A DNA stretch of 9,551 nt from NCBI GenBank assembly GCA_913773715.1, contig CAJYHD010000268.1, forward strand, positions 1 to 9,551, in the 5' to 3' direction. Below the pieces are notes generated by a model. The model made no database searches. It was not told the origin of the DNA and was given only the letters and a program-made list of their open reading frames with translations. Positions within the stretch are counted from its first letter, which is position 1. The number at the start of each line of letters is the position of its first letter. This DNA is from an uncultured Sphingobium sp. (GTDB lineage Bacteria > Pseudomonadota > Alphaproteobacteria > Sphingomonadales > Sphingomonadaceae). Positions 1 to 6,992 of the stretch are shown piece by piece. A program made the position numbers and the translations under genes.

Positions 1-539
1 AGGCACATGGCGACGTGTTCAACATCCTGCTCCAGGTGCTGGACGATGGTCGCCTGACCGATGGACAGGGCCGCACGGTCGATTTCACCAACACGATCAT
101 TGTGCTGACGTCGAACCTCGGCAGCCAGTATATCGCCGCACTGGGCGACGATGATCCGGTCGAGAAGGTCGAGGAACAGGTGATGGACGTCGTCCGCAGC
201 CACTTCCGCCCGGAATTCCTCAATCGGCTGGACGAGGTCATCCTGTTCCATCGCCTCGGCGCAAGCCACATGGCGCCGATCGTGGACATCCAGGTCGGCC
301 GCGTCGGCAAGCTGCTGCGCGATCGCAAGGTCACGCTCGATCTGACCGACGGCGCCCGCGCCTGGCTGGGCCGTGTCGGCTACGACCCGGTCTATGGCGC
401 ACGGCCGCTAAAGCGCGCCGTCCAGCGCTACCTGCAAGACCCCCTCGCCGACCTGATCCTGCGCGGCGAAGTCCCCGACGGATCAACGGTGCGCGTCGAG
501 GACGGCGACGGGGCGCTCAAGTTGGCGGTGGTGGGTTGA
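1..539 (+). CDS. clpB: ATP-dependent chaperone ClpB, C-terminal part (5' end outside window)
   Basis: Partial gene. The reading frame is open from base 3 (codons for A-H-G-D-V), so the GTG at 15 is an internal Val and not a start. About 178 C-terminal residues are present. They match the end of the second AAA+ module of ClpB/Hsp100: the stretch FNILLQVLDDGRLTDGQGR, then the sensor-1 segment IIVLTSNLGSQ, then FRPEFLNRLDEVILF with the conserved arginine-finger region. The C-terminal D2 small domain follows, with YDPVYGARPLKRAVQRYLQDPLAD, whose GARPL is the sensor-2 motif. ClpB is a cytosolic hexameric disaggregase that works with DnaK to rescue aggregated proteins after heat stress. It lacks the ClpP-binding loop of ClpA/ClpX, but that part of D2 is outside the window. 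ClpC is the main alternative; the tail here fits ClpB better. A strong terminator follows directly, and the next gene is convergent. Confidence 0.95.
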   Translation, partial: AHGDVFNILLQVLDDGRLTDGQGRTVDFTNTIIVLTSNLGSQYIAALGDDDPVEKVEEQVMDVVRSHFRPEFLNRLDEVILFHRLGASHMAPIVDIQVGRVGKLLRDRKVTLDLTDGARAWLGRVGYDPVYGARPLKRAVQRYLQDPLADLILRGEVPDGSTVRVEDGDGALKLAVVG

Positions 540-547
540 TAAAGAAT

Positions 548-576
548 AAGGGCCGAAGCATCGCTCCGGCCCTTTT
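548..576 (+). terminator. Rho-independent terminator of clpB, possibly bidirectional
   Basis: A hairpin begins 9 bases after the clpB stop. The left arm AAGGGCCGAAGC (548-559) pairs with GCTCCGGCCCTT (563-574), giving 12 positions with one A/C mismatch and a 3-base loop, followed by TTTT on the plus strand. Read on the minus strand it lies about 25 bases past the receptor stop and is followed by a T-rich but interrupted tract (ATTCTTTA). It may therefore end both convergent transcripts, more convincingly clpB. Confidence 0.85.
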
Positions 577-598
577 CTTACACTTCGTTTCTTGATGA

Positions 599-3514
599 TC
601 AGAAGCGGAGCTTACCGGTCACGAAGAAGGAACGACCCAGCACGTCATACACGTTAGGATAGGTATTCGACTGTTCGCCATTGCCACCCTGCTGCGCGGA
701 TGCCGCAAGCGGAGGCTTCTTATCGAACGCGTTGTTCACGCCGCCAGTCAAGGTAAAGTTGTCGCTGGCTTCGAACGCAACCGCAAAGTCGATATAGCTC
801 TGTGCCTTGAACTTTTCATAGAAGAAGTCGACGTCATCATTATCATCCCGTGCTGAGCCCAGATAGCGCCAAGCCGTCGAGAAGGTGAACGGTCCGTTCA
901 AGTAGGTCGCGCGAGCCGAATGCTTCCACTTCGGCGTGGGCTGACCGCAACTGTTACCAAAGCGTCCCGCACACTTGTTAACGAGCGGAATACCAACGAT
1001 CGGTGTGAAGTCATATTTCAACAGACGCGACCCGTTGAAGCTCAGCGCAAGCTTGCTGTCTTCACCGATCGGGAAGCTGTACGACAAGCCGACGTCGATA
1101 CCGTTGGTCTTCAAACCACCGGAATTTAGGCTCGTATCCACGATCGTCTCGACTTGGCCCTGGCTGTTCCGCGTGAACGCATCACAGTATTGGCTGAGAC
1201 CCTGTACATAGCAGGCCTGGAATAAGTTACTCTGGCCGAGGCGTGAGATGTAGCCATCGATCTTGATGTTGTAATAATCAACAGTTGCCGAGAGGCCGGG
1301 CAGGCCACGAGGCGTCAGAACGCCACCAACCGTCCAGGTGGTCGACTTCTCCTCGCGCAGATTGGGATTACCCAAAATCGAGGTCGGCGGGTTCACAAGG
1401 TCGGAATTAGTCAGGTTAGAACTGCCCAGTTGGGATGCCGGTACACCACCAGCCAGACAAGCCGTCTGCAAAGTACCAGCCACCGTTGCGGCGGCTTCAC
1501 CGCAAGGATCTTCCGCGCCATCAAAGCTGACCGTCTGACCGAGATACAGTTCGCTGACGCTCGGACCGCGAATGGCTTTCTGATATTGGCCACGGAAGCC
1601 CAAGCCTGCGACGGGCTCATACAGACCACCTGCCGACCATGTAAAGACATTGCCAACAGCGTTCGAATATTTCGAATAGCGCGCAGCTCCGTTCAATTCG
1701 AGCCGATTGACAAAAGCCTTGTCGGCCAACAACGGCACGTTTACTTCGCCGAAGAATTCGGTCACGCTGTATGAACCTTGTGTCGGCGCAGTGGGGTTGA
1801 ACCCCGCCACATTCCCCGACGCCAGATTCTGGTCAGGATCGGTCCTACCGCTTTCCTTGCGCCATTCTGCACCCAGCGCGATACCGATGCCACCAGCGCC
1901 GAGATCGAACAAATTGCTGTTGGTAAGAGCGAAACTGGCAACCTGAGTAGTGTATTCCTCGACGTTCGTCGCGCCCAGAGCCAGGTAGCTAGCTGATTGA
2001 GCACTCAAATTGCCTAGACCGAACAAATTCGAAGGCACGCACGAAGCCACACCGTTAGCACAGACCAAGGTTCCGCCCCCGGGCACGCCTGGAAACGGAT
2101 TACCGCTCAAGATAGGAGCGCCGTTGGCATCAACGCCGTTCTGGAACGCGGTAGTGATCGAGCCAAGGAAGTTGGCAAGATTGACGTTGCCAGTCTGCCG
2201 CTGGGTGTTTTTTGTGCGGGCGAACATGTAGTAGCCGTCATAGCTCCAGTCGCCACCGATATCTCCTTTCATACCCGTGACGATACGAAAAGCGTTACGC
2301 TCGTCGTTCTGGGTACGAGGCCCGATCCCGGCTGTGCGGAAGCCATAGTTCGAGGTAGTGATGTACCCGTCGCCATCGGTATCCAGTGCACGGAAAGCTG
2401 CTTGAGTCGAAGGCGCAAAGAAGGGCGAGTTGACTTGCAGCCGGATTGGACCAAGACCGCGAACGTCAGCGCCGGTACCGATCGGCGTGCTGTTGCCGAT
2501 TGGCGTAGGCGCCAGTTCACCAGTCACCCGATTGTTGACGAAAGTGCCTTGCAAATAAGGCTGGAATGCATCCGAGATTTCATAGCGCGCCATGGTCGAG
2601 ATGATGAAGCGCTTCTGCGGAACCTGCAGAAAGTTTACCGGAGCATAGTTGTATGCATCGGTAGCACTGACATAAGGCGAAATCGTACCATCGGGAGCAA
2701 AATCAACGCCATTACCATTAGGAAGAGTCACGCGACCTTGCGGGACTGACCCGGAACCACCAAAGAAGCTGAACGGCGTACCATCGGGGTTACGACCGAT
2801 CTGCAAGGCTCTGCTAGAAAAGCCGCGCGCGCCGGCATAGACCGACTTACGATCATAATAACCGACGTGCGTGACCACGTTACCACGACCGTCATCGAAG
2901 TTCGCACCGATCGTGCCATTGACGTCCCAATATTGCCCGTCGCCGCGATCCGTCAGACCATAGGTCGAATTCAGTTCGATCCCTTCGAAATTCTGCTTCA
3001 GGACAAAATTGACGACACCAGCGATAGCGTCAGAACCATACACTGCCGAGCGACCACCAGTCACGACATCGACACGTTCGATGAGGGCGGAAGGAATGGT
3101 GTTGAGATCGACAACCTGGTTCGTGTCATAGGACATGTATCGGCGACCATCCACGAGGACCAGCGTGCGCTGGGTCCCCAGGTTGCGCAGGTTGACCGTC
3201 GCAATACCGCCGCCCGGATTATTATCCGTGCCACTGGTCGAACCGGTTACCTGCGGCATGCTGTTGAGAACATTTTCAACGTTCGTCTGGCCGCGAAGTG
3301 TGAACTCCTCGGAACGCACCACGGAAATAGGGCTAGCTTGCTCGACTTCTGGCCGAGCGATACGCGAACCCGTCACCACGATAGTGTCATTATCGCCCGC
3401 ATCGGCAGCTTGCGGCGCGTCCTGCGCGATCGCAGCCGTGGCGATCAGCGACGCGCCCAGGATCGCCGGGGCCGCGCTGGCACGCAGCAGTGCCATTTTA
3501 GAAAAAGTCTTCAC
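599..3514 (-). CDS. TonB-dependent outer-membrane receptor
   Basis: A 971-residue outer-membrane active transporter that would import a ligand using energy from TonB-ExbB-ExbD. The order of parts is: Sec signal peptide at residues 1-30 (AIA before QD), TonB-box-like DTIVVTG at 43-49, plug domain about 55-175 (NVLNSMPQVTG, VNLRNLGTQRTLVLVDGRR, ERVDVVTGGRSAVYGSDAIA), then the beta barrel from about 180 to the final Phe971 (VTGKLRF). The sequence does not identify the substrate. All eight cysteines fall in four close pairs (485/492, 671/686, 768/777, 848/856), probably loop disulfides. A DxDxDG calcium-loop-like motif sits at 378-383. The chosen start is GTG at 3514, preceded by AAGGGA seven bases upstream; ATG at residue 7 is possible but shortens the signal peptide n-region. 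No TonB, regulator, hydrolase or transporter partner lies beside it. Base composition is lower in GC than xseA or purD. Confidence 0.95.
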   Translation of the reverse strand: MKTFSKMALLRASAAPAILGASLIATAAIAQDAPQAADAGDNDTIVVTGSRIARPEVEQASPISVVRSEEFTLRGQTNVENVLNSMPQVTGSTSGTDNNPGGGIATVNLRNLGTQRTLVLVDGRRYMSYDTNQVVDLNTIPSALIERVDVVTGGRSAVYGSDAIAGVVNFVLKQNFEGIELNSTYGLTDRGDGQYWDVNGTIGANFDDGRGNVVTHVGYYDRKSVYAGARGFSSRALQIGRNPDGTPFSFFGGSGSVPQGRVTLPNGNGVDFAPDGTISPYVSATDAYNYAPVNFLQVPQKRFIISTMARYEISDAFQPYLQGTFVNNRVTGELAPTPIGNSTPIGTGADVRGLGPIRLQVNSPFFAPSTQAAFRALDTDGDGYITTSNYGFRTAGIGPRTQNDERNAFRIVTGMKGDIGGDWSYDGYYMFARTKNTQRQTGNVNLANFLGSITTAFQNGVDANGAPILSGNPFPGVPGGGTLVCANGVASCVPSNLFGLGNLSAQSASYLALGATNVEEYTTQVASFALTNSNLFDLGAGGIGIALGAEWRKESGRTDPDQNLASGNVAGFNPTAPTQGSYSVTEFFGEVNVPLLADKAFVNRLELNGAARYSKYSNAVGNVFTWSAGGLYEPVAGLGFRGQYQKAIRGPSVSELYLGQTVSFDGAEDPCGEAAATVAGTLQTACLAGGVPASQLGSSNLTNSDLVNPPTSILGNPNLREEKSTTWTVGGVLTPRGLPGLSATVDYYNIKIDGYISRLGQSNLFQACYVQGLSQYCDAFTRNSQGQVETIVDTSLNSGGLKTNGIDVGLSYSFPIGEDSKLALSFNGSRLLKYDFTPIVGIPLVNKCAGRFGNSCGQPTPKWKHSARATYLNGPFTFSTAWRYLGSARDDNDDVDFFYEKFKAQSYIDFAVAFEASDNFTLTGGVNNAFDKKPPLAASAQQGGNGEQSNTYPNVYDVLGRSFFVTGKLRF

Positions 3515-3668
3515 TGTCCAGTCCCTTGCTCTGGAGGTCGGCGGTTACCCGCCATTCATTGTCTCACACGAGGGAACGAAAAGCCCGACAGCAATCCCCC
3601 CGTCTGGATAGCGTGAAATTGCAAGGGGCGACGGCTGCTGTAAAGCGTTGGAAAAATCCGACCGGCGC

Positions 3669-3691
3669 TTTTGATCAGCGCTGTATCAAAA
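3669..3691. promoter_or_regulatory. Palindromic operator candidate upstream of the receptor gene
   Basis: The outer arms TTTTGAT (3669-3675) and ATCAAAA (3685-3691) are perfect inverted repeats. Between them lies CAGCGCTG (3676-3683), itself a perfect palindrome, plus one extra T (3684). Adding one A after the left arm would make the whole site symmetric. The central GCGC and overall size resemble LacI-family operators, which commonly control TonB-dependent receptor genes in this group. That link is inference, and no regulator gene is in the window. The site is about 155 bases upstream of the receptor start and 215 upstream of the other gene. Confidence 0.45.
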
Positions 3692-3842
3692 ATGCAACAA
3701 GGGAGAAAACGCCGTGAAATCAGCGATCAATAAAATTAAATGTCTCTCACGTCGCACCAAGTGACATGAAAGATACGATATGCGCCACAGATTATAACGC
3801 ATTCTTTCGTCATCCGATCGATTTGAGGGCACGCCTGCGATA

Positions 3843-3871
3843 TTGACGTCGCGAACTCTCACGGCATCTTA
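3843..3871 (+). promoter_or_regulatory. Candidate promoter of the 3907 gene
   Basis: TTGACG at 3843-3848 is a 5-of-6 match to the -35 consensus. It is followed after 17 bases by ATCTTA (3866-3871), a weak -10. Transcription would begin near 3878, leaving a leader of about 30 bases with a Shine-Dalgarno-like AGGA and GGAG. This rests on reading the pattern only. Confidence 0.35.
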
Positions 3872-3892
3872 ACTCGCTCGACAGGATAAGGC

Positions 3893-3910
3893 ATGGAGTT
3901 GCGAGCATGA
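3893..3910 (+). other. Five-codon upstream ORF (MELRA) overlapping the 3907 start
   Basis: ATG GAG TTG CGA GCA TGA is preceded by AGGA at 3883-3886, six bases before its ATG. Its TGA overlaps the ATG of the downstream gene as ATGA. If translated, it could couple initiation at 3907. The downstream ATG has its own GGAG (3895-3898) at eight bases, so the small ORF may simply be chance. Confidence 0.25.
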
Positions 3911-4446
3911 AGGATGGAAGCCTCTGGATTCTGGCGATATCCGCGTGCCTGCCAAGCGCGGGCCACGCGGCGAGCAGGCAGCAGCCCAGGCCCCAAATAT
4001 TTGATTCGCTTCTTGAATGCCGTTCGATCTCAGATGGTCCGCAACGGCTGGCGTGTTTCGACCGTCAGGTCGCTGCCATGGATGCCGCCGCCCAACGAGA
4101 CGAGGTCGTGGTCCTTGACAAGGGCGAACTCAAGAAAACCCGCAAGACCCTGTTCGGCTTTTCCTTCCCCAAATTGCCCTTTCTGGGTGGTCCGGAAGAT
4201 CAGGATGAGCGCAAGGAGGAAGAGGGCTTCAATCATATTCAGGCAAAGATCACATCTGTGCGCAGCCTGGGCTATGGCAAATGGCAGATCGCGCTGGATG
4301 ATGGAGCCCAATGGGCGACGACAGAGGCCGTCTCGGGACGCGATCCCAAGGCAGGATTGTCGATCGAAATACGTCGAGCGGCGATAGGCAGTTTCATGGG
4401 CAAGGTGGAAGGGGGCCGTGCCGTCCGCATGAAACGGGTCGGCTAA
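3907..4446 (+). CDS. Exported protein of unknown function (sphingomonad-type, paired-cysteine motif)
   Basis: A 179-residue protein that I cannot assign to a named family. The N-terminus is signal-like: SLWILAISA is hydrophobic, and cleavage is plausible after AGHA (about residue 21). Ile-Ser-Ala-Cys at 11-14 also fits a lipobox, but a 13-residue lipoprotein signal would be short. The mature part opens with C38-R-S-I-S-D, then RLACFD with Cys50. This spacing recurs in exported proteobacterial proteins, including TagO-like ones, and suggests a disulfide. A charged Lys/Arg segment (72-80) and LFGFSFPKLPFLGG (82-95) follow, then an acidic stretch (97-106). The C-terminal half (about 109-177) looks beta-rich, with HIQAKITSV, KWQIALDDGAQW and RAVRMKRV. 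It is probably periplasmic. It is divergent from the receptor gene and convergent with the M23 gene, with a 4-base gap and no clear terminator between. Confidence 0.8.
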   Translation: MKDGSLWILAISACLPSAGHAASRQQPRPQIFDSLLECRSISDGPQRLACFDRQVAAMDAAAQRDEVVVLDKGELKKTRKTLFGFSFPKLPFLGGPEDQDERKEEEGFNHIQAKITSVRSLGYGKWQIALDDGAQWATTEAVSGRDPKAGLSIEIRRAAIGSFMGKVEGGRAVRMKRVG

Positions 4447-4450
4447 CCCG

Positions 4451-5284
4451 CTACCCGCCCGCCGCCATCGGTCCCGCGATCAACAGCGGGTCGATGCGGG
4501 CGTCGTTCCATTTCATGCCCCAGTGGAGGTGCGGCCCAGTCGCGCGGCCCGTCGCGCCGACCGCGCCGATGCGTTGCCCTTGGGCCACATGGTCGCCGAC
4601 CTTCACGTCGATCCGCGACAAGTGCAGGAACGCGCTGTTGAGGCCGTGGCCGTGGTCGATCATCAGCAGATGGCCTTCGAGCGTATAGGGCTTGTCCGAC
4701 GCGGCGAGGATCACGACGCCAGCGGCGGGCGCGATCACCGGCTCGCCCGTCGCGGCGGCGACATCGACCCCGCCATGATAGGCGCCCGGCTGCCCCTGAT
4801 AGATGCGCTGCGAACCGAACAGCCCCGAAATCCGCCCGGTGCGCGGCCAGATGAAGCGCTGCTTCCATCCTTGCGCATCGGTCTTGACGAGGCGCGCGGC
4901 GGCGATCGCCTCCAGTTCGGGCTTGCGCAGCGCCAGGAAAGCCTCGCTGCTCTTCACCGGGCGCAACGGCGTATCCACGCGCTCGATCCGCCATTCGCGA
5001 GGAGTCACGACGATCGGCTTCTCGATCACGCGCCCGTCGGCAAGCGTCGCGACCAACGTCGCGGCAGGCGGCGCATCGCGGTCGAAAGCGATGAGGAAGC
5101 GGCCATCGGCATCGATCTCCACCGCCTGCCCATCGAGCGTCAGCGTCGCTGTCCCGGCCGGCACGGTCCCGCTCGCCGCGCCGCCTTGAATGAATGGCCC
5201 CGCCAGCGCGAAATCGGCGTCGCGCACAGGCGCAGCCGCCGTCAGCGCCAACATCGCCACTACAGCGGCAATCCGCAGCCTCAT
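4451..5284 (-). CDS. M23-family (LytM/peptidase) zinc metallopeptidase, exported
   Basis: A 277-residue protein. A short signal peptide (MRLRIAAVVAMLALTAAAP, cleaved near residue 18-20) sends it to the periplasm. A beta-rich N-terminal region (about 25-100) precedes the LytM/M23 domain (about 145-270). Zinc-site signatures are intact: H170-GGV-D174, the middle His in FLHLS (H221), and H252-L-H254 in GPHLHWG. M23 enzymes cut glycine- or D-amino-acid-containing peptide cross-links of peptidoglycan. Full motif retention argues for an active endopeptidase and not a degenerate EnvC/NlpD-type activator. The ATG start at 5284 overlaps the TGA of the DUF2093 gene (ATGA), so translation is probably coupled. 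It is the last gene of the xseA operon. The exact wall bond it cuts cannot be read from the sequence. Confidence 0.9.
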   Translation of the reverse strand: MRLRIAAVVAMLALTAAAPVRDADFALAGPFIQGGAASGTVPAGTATLTLDGQAVEIDADGRFLIAFDRDAPPAATLVATLADGRVIEKPIVVTPREWRIERVDTPLRPVKSSEAFLALRKPELEAIAAARLVKTDAQGWKQRFIWPRTGRISGLFGSQRIYQGQPGAYHGGVDVAAATGEPVIAPAAGVVILAASDKPYTLEGHLLMIDHGHGLNSAFLHLSRIDVKVGDHVAQGQRIGAVGATGRATGPHLHWGMKWNDARIDPLLIAGPMAAGG

Positions 5285-5472
5285 CCCAGTTCCGCCCTGG
5301 TCGACGCTTCGGCGTTGGCATAGGGTTCCTGCCGCGCGATGCTCCAGTAGCGCAAATCCTCCAGCGCGATCTTCTGCCCAGTGACGGCGCACAACACATG
5401 GTCGCCCGCCTGCAACACGCGGAAGGTGAAGGGGAGATAATGGAGCCGGGCGATCCGGTCCCTGTTCGACAT
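5281..5472 (-). CDS. DUF2093 family protein
   Basis: A small protein of 63 residues with no signal peptide or membrane segment. It carries the recognisable core of DUF2093: ARLHYLPFTFRVLQAGDHV, then CAVTGQKIALEDLRYWS, then RQEPYANAE. The Cys-x-x-x-Gly context and the strongly conserved LRYWS resemble a small beta-rich fold, but the function is not known. The ATG at 5472 gives the family's usual length. Its nearest Shine-Dalgarno (GAGAGG) is 15 bases away, which is long. An alternative TTG at 5508 overlaps the xseA stop as TTGA, has AGGA nine bases upstream, and would add 12 residues. It lies 32 bases after xseA and overlaps the M23 gene by four bases, so the three are probably co-transcribed. 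Confidence 0.85.
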   Translation of the reverse strand: MSNRDRIARLHYLPFTFRVLQAGDHVLCAVTGQKIALEDLRYWSIARQEPYANAEASTRAELG

Positions 5473-5504
5473 CAGAATGGGGTTTGACCTCTCTTCGCAT
5501 CCTG

Positions 5505-6992
5505 TCAAGAAAACAGATCCTGCTGCTGCACGGCCTCGTCGGCCCTCGGCTTGCGAGCAGGCCGGGGCGGCGAGGATGACGCAGCCGGAGCCGTCGCCCC
5601 GCCCACGGCAGCATCCACCGTGCCATCCTTGAAATGCAGCATCACCGCGCCCGCAGCCTGCGCCGCCGCGACCGACTGGACCAGATGCGCGCCCGCCATC
5701 ACCCGCGCATAACCGCGTGCAAGCGGCAGATCGGGATCAAGCGAGGCGAAGTGGCGCGACAGGCGATCGAACGCCATAGCCCGGTCGGCATGGACGCGCG
5801 CCAGATAGTCGGGCCGCAACCGCATCCGATCGAGCCGCTCGCGCGCTCGAGACAGATATTGGTTGAGCAGGCCGGGCCGCAGCGCGCCGCCCGCCTGATT
5901 GAGATGCGCCCGCGCCTCGACCAGCCGGTGGCTGAGGCCGCGATTGAGCCGCGCCGACACATCGTCCAGCCGCTGCCGCTGCGGGCTGAGCAGCATGTCG
6001 GGCGTCGGCATCAATCGCGCCTGCATCTCCAGCCGCTCGCGCGCCTGCCCCGCCCCGCGCCGCACCGCGCGTCCGGAGCGCAGCCCCATTTCGGCGAGGC
6101 TCGCCAGCAACTCCGCCCGCACCGGCACCGCCATTTCAGCCGCAGCGGTCGGTGTCGGCGCGCGGCGGTCGGCGGCATAGTCGCACAGCGTCGTGTCCGT
6201 TTCATGCCCCACCGCCGAGATGATCGGGATGCTGCATTCGGCGACGGCGCGGACGACGATCTCCTCGTTGAAGCTCCACAGATCCTCGATCGACCCGCCG
6301 CCGCGCGCCACGATCACGAGGTCGGGACGCGGCACCGGCCCGCCCGGCTGCATCGCGGAAAAGCCGCGCACCGCGCGCGCCACCTGTTCCGCCGCGCCCT
6401 GCCCCTGCACCAGCACGGGCCACAGCAGCACGTCGGTCGGGCAGCGATCGGCCAGGCGATGCAGGATGTCGCGGATCACAGCGCCGGTGGGCGACGTCAC
6501 CACGCCGATCGTGCGCGGCAGGAACGGCAGCGCCCGCTTGCGCTCCGGCGCGAAAAGCCCCTCCGCCGACAGCTTCGCCTTCAGCTTTTCGAGCAGCGCC
6601 ATCAATTCGCCCTCGCCCGCCAGTTCCATGCGGTCGATGACGATCTGATATTTCGACCGCCCCGGATAGGTGGTGAGCTTGCCGGTCGCGATCACCTCCA
6701 CCCCGTCCTGCGCGGCAAAGGCGAGCCGCTGCGCGCCGCCCTTCCACATCACCCCGTCGATGACGGCATTGTCGTCCTTCAGACACAGATAGAGATGCCC
6801 GGACGCCGCCCGCTTGAACCCCGAAATTTCGCCGCGAAGGCGCACATGGCCGAAGCGATCCTCGACCGTGCGCTTCAGCGATGCCGACAATTCGCTGACG
6901 CTGAGCGGCGGCGCGTTGTCCCCCGCGCGATCCTCCGCTAACAGGCGGCCCGAACTGTCATAACCATCAATTTCCGGGGACATGGGCGACAT
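5505..6992 (-). CDS. xseA: Exodeoxyribonuclease VII large subunit
   Basis: A 495-residue catalytic subunit of exonuclease VII, a cytosolic ATP-independent nuclease that degrades single-stranded DNA from both ends. It normally acts with several copies of XseB, which is not in this window. Visible parts are an N-terminal OB fold (about 30-128; [39 protein letters not shown]), the nuclease domain with [14 protein letters not shown] (165-178), [20 protein letters not shown] (225-244) and [20 protein letters not shown] (258-277), a long charged helical region (about 295-410), and the C-terminal LARGYARV. The tail after about residue 465 is Pro/Ala-rich and ends QQQDLFS. Three in-frame ATGs exist (6998, 6992, 6983). 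I chose 6992 because AGAAGGA ends five bases before it. It heads the operon with the DUF2093 and M23 genes and is divergent from purD with no gap. Confidence 0.95.
   Translation of the reverse strand: MSPMSPEIDGYDSSGRLLAEDRAGDNAPPLSVSELSASLKRTVEDRFGHVRLRGEISGFKRAASGHLYLCLKDDNAVIDGVMWKGGAQRLAFAAQDGVEVIATGKLTTYPGRSKYQIVIDRMELAGEGELMALLEKLKAKLSAEGLFAPERKRALPFLPRTIGVVTSPTGAVIRDILHRLADRCPTDVLLWPVLVQGQGAAEQVARAVRGFSAMQPGGPVPRPDLVIVARGGGSIEDLWSFNEEIVVRAVAECSIPIISAVGHETDTTLCDYAADRRAPTPTAAAEMAVPVRAELLASLAEMGLRSGRAVRRGAGQARERLEMQARLMPTPDMLLSPQRQRLDDVSARLNRGLSHRLVEARAHLNQAGGALRPGLLNQYLSRARERLDRMRLRPDYLARVHADRAMAFDRLSRHFASLDPDLPLARGYARVMAGAHLVQSVAAAQAAGAVMLHFKDGTVDAAVGGATAPAASSSPPRPARKPRADEAVQQQDLFS
6916..6943 (+). 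promoter_or_regulatory. Candidate purD promoter inside xseA coding sequence
   Basis: TTGTCC (6916-6921), 16 bases, then CTAACA (6938-6943). The second element fits the alphaproteobacterial -10 pattern CTANAW. Transcription would start near 6950, giving a leader of about 40 bases that contains the GGGGA ribosome site. Because purD and xseA leave no free space, the promoter has to be in a region like this. The assignment is inferred from pattern only. Confidence 0.4.

Larger units (their letters stand above)
3515..3906. promoter_or_regulatory. Divergent intergenic control region between receptor gene and 3907 gene
   Basis: This 392-base stretch has no credible gene. It is AT-rich for this window: the 60 bases from 3721 hold about 23 G+C by hand count. 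It must carry the promoters of both flanking genes. Visible elements are the palindrome at 3669-3691, a plus-strand promoter candidate at 3843-3871, and a minus-strand TATAAT at 3796-3791. That TATAAT has no good -35 at 16-18 bases, so I do not call it a promoter. The receptor's own promoter could not be fixed by eye. Confidence 0.6.

Noticed and set aside
15..539. GTG at 15 as a start of a small stand-alone gene
   Set aside because: The frame is open to the window edge and the preceding codons continue the ClpB sequence, so it is an internal valine.
2867..3616. 249-codon open frame antisense to the receptor N-terminus
   Set aside because: It covers the signal peptide and plug coding sequence. 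The product is low in recognisable structure and there is no convincing ribosome site.
3559..3750. Repeated GTGAGACA / GTGAGAGACA-like strings (minus strand) in the control region
   Set aside because: The two copies differ by an insertion and are about 180 bases apart, too weak to claim a binding-site pair.
3791..3796. Perfect TATAAT on the minus strand as receptor -10
   Set aside because: No acceptable -35 at 16-18 bases, and it would leave a leader of about 270 bases. It is left unassigned because AT-rich DNA gives such hexamers by chance.
4435..4450. Hairpin CGGGT-CGGCTA-ACCCG across the end of the 3907 gene
   Set aside because: Only five base pairs and no T run on either strand, so not convincing as a terminator between the two convergent genes.
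4443..5399. 318-codon frame on the minus strand overlapping the M23 gene
   Set aside because: Extremely Arg-rich, typical of an off-frame reading of GC-rich DNA. The M23 frame has the complete zinc-site motifs.
5634..6941. 435-codon open frame on the plus strand opposite xseA
   Set aside because: Arg/His/Pro-rich product with no recognisable domain. It mirrors a high-GC xseA frame with full family motifs, so it is a shadow.
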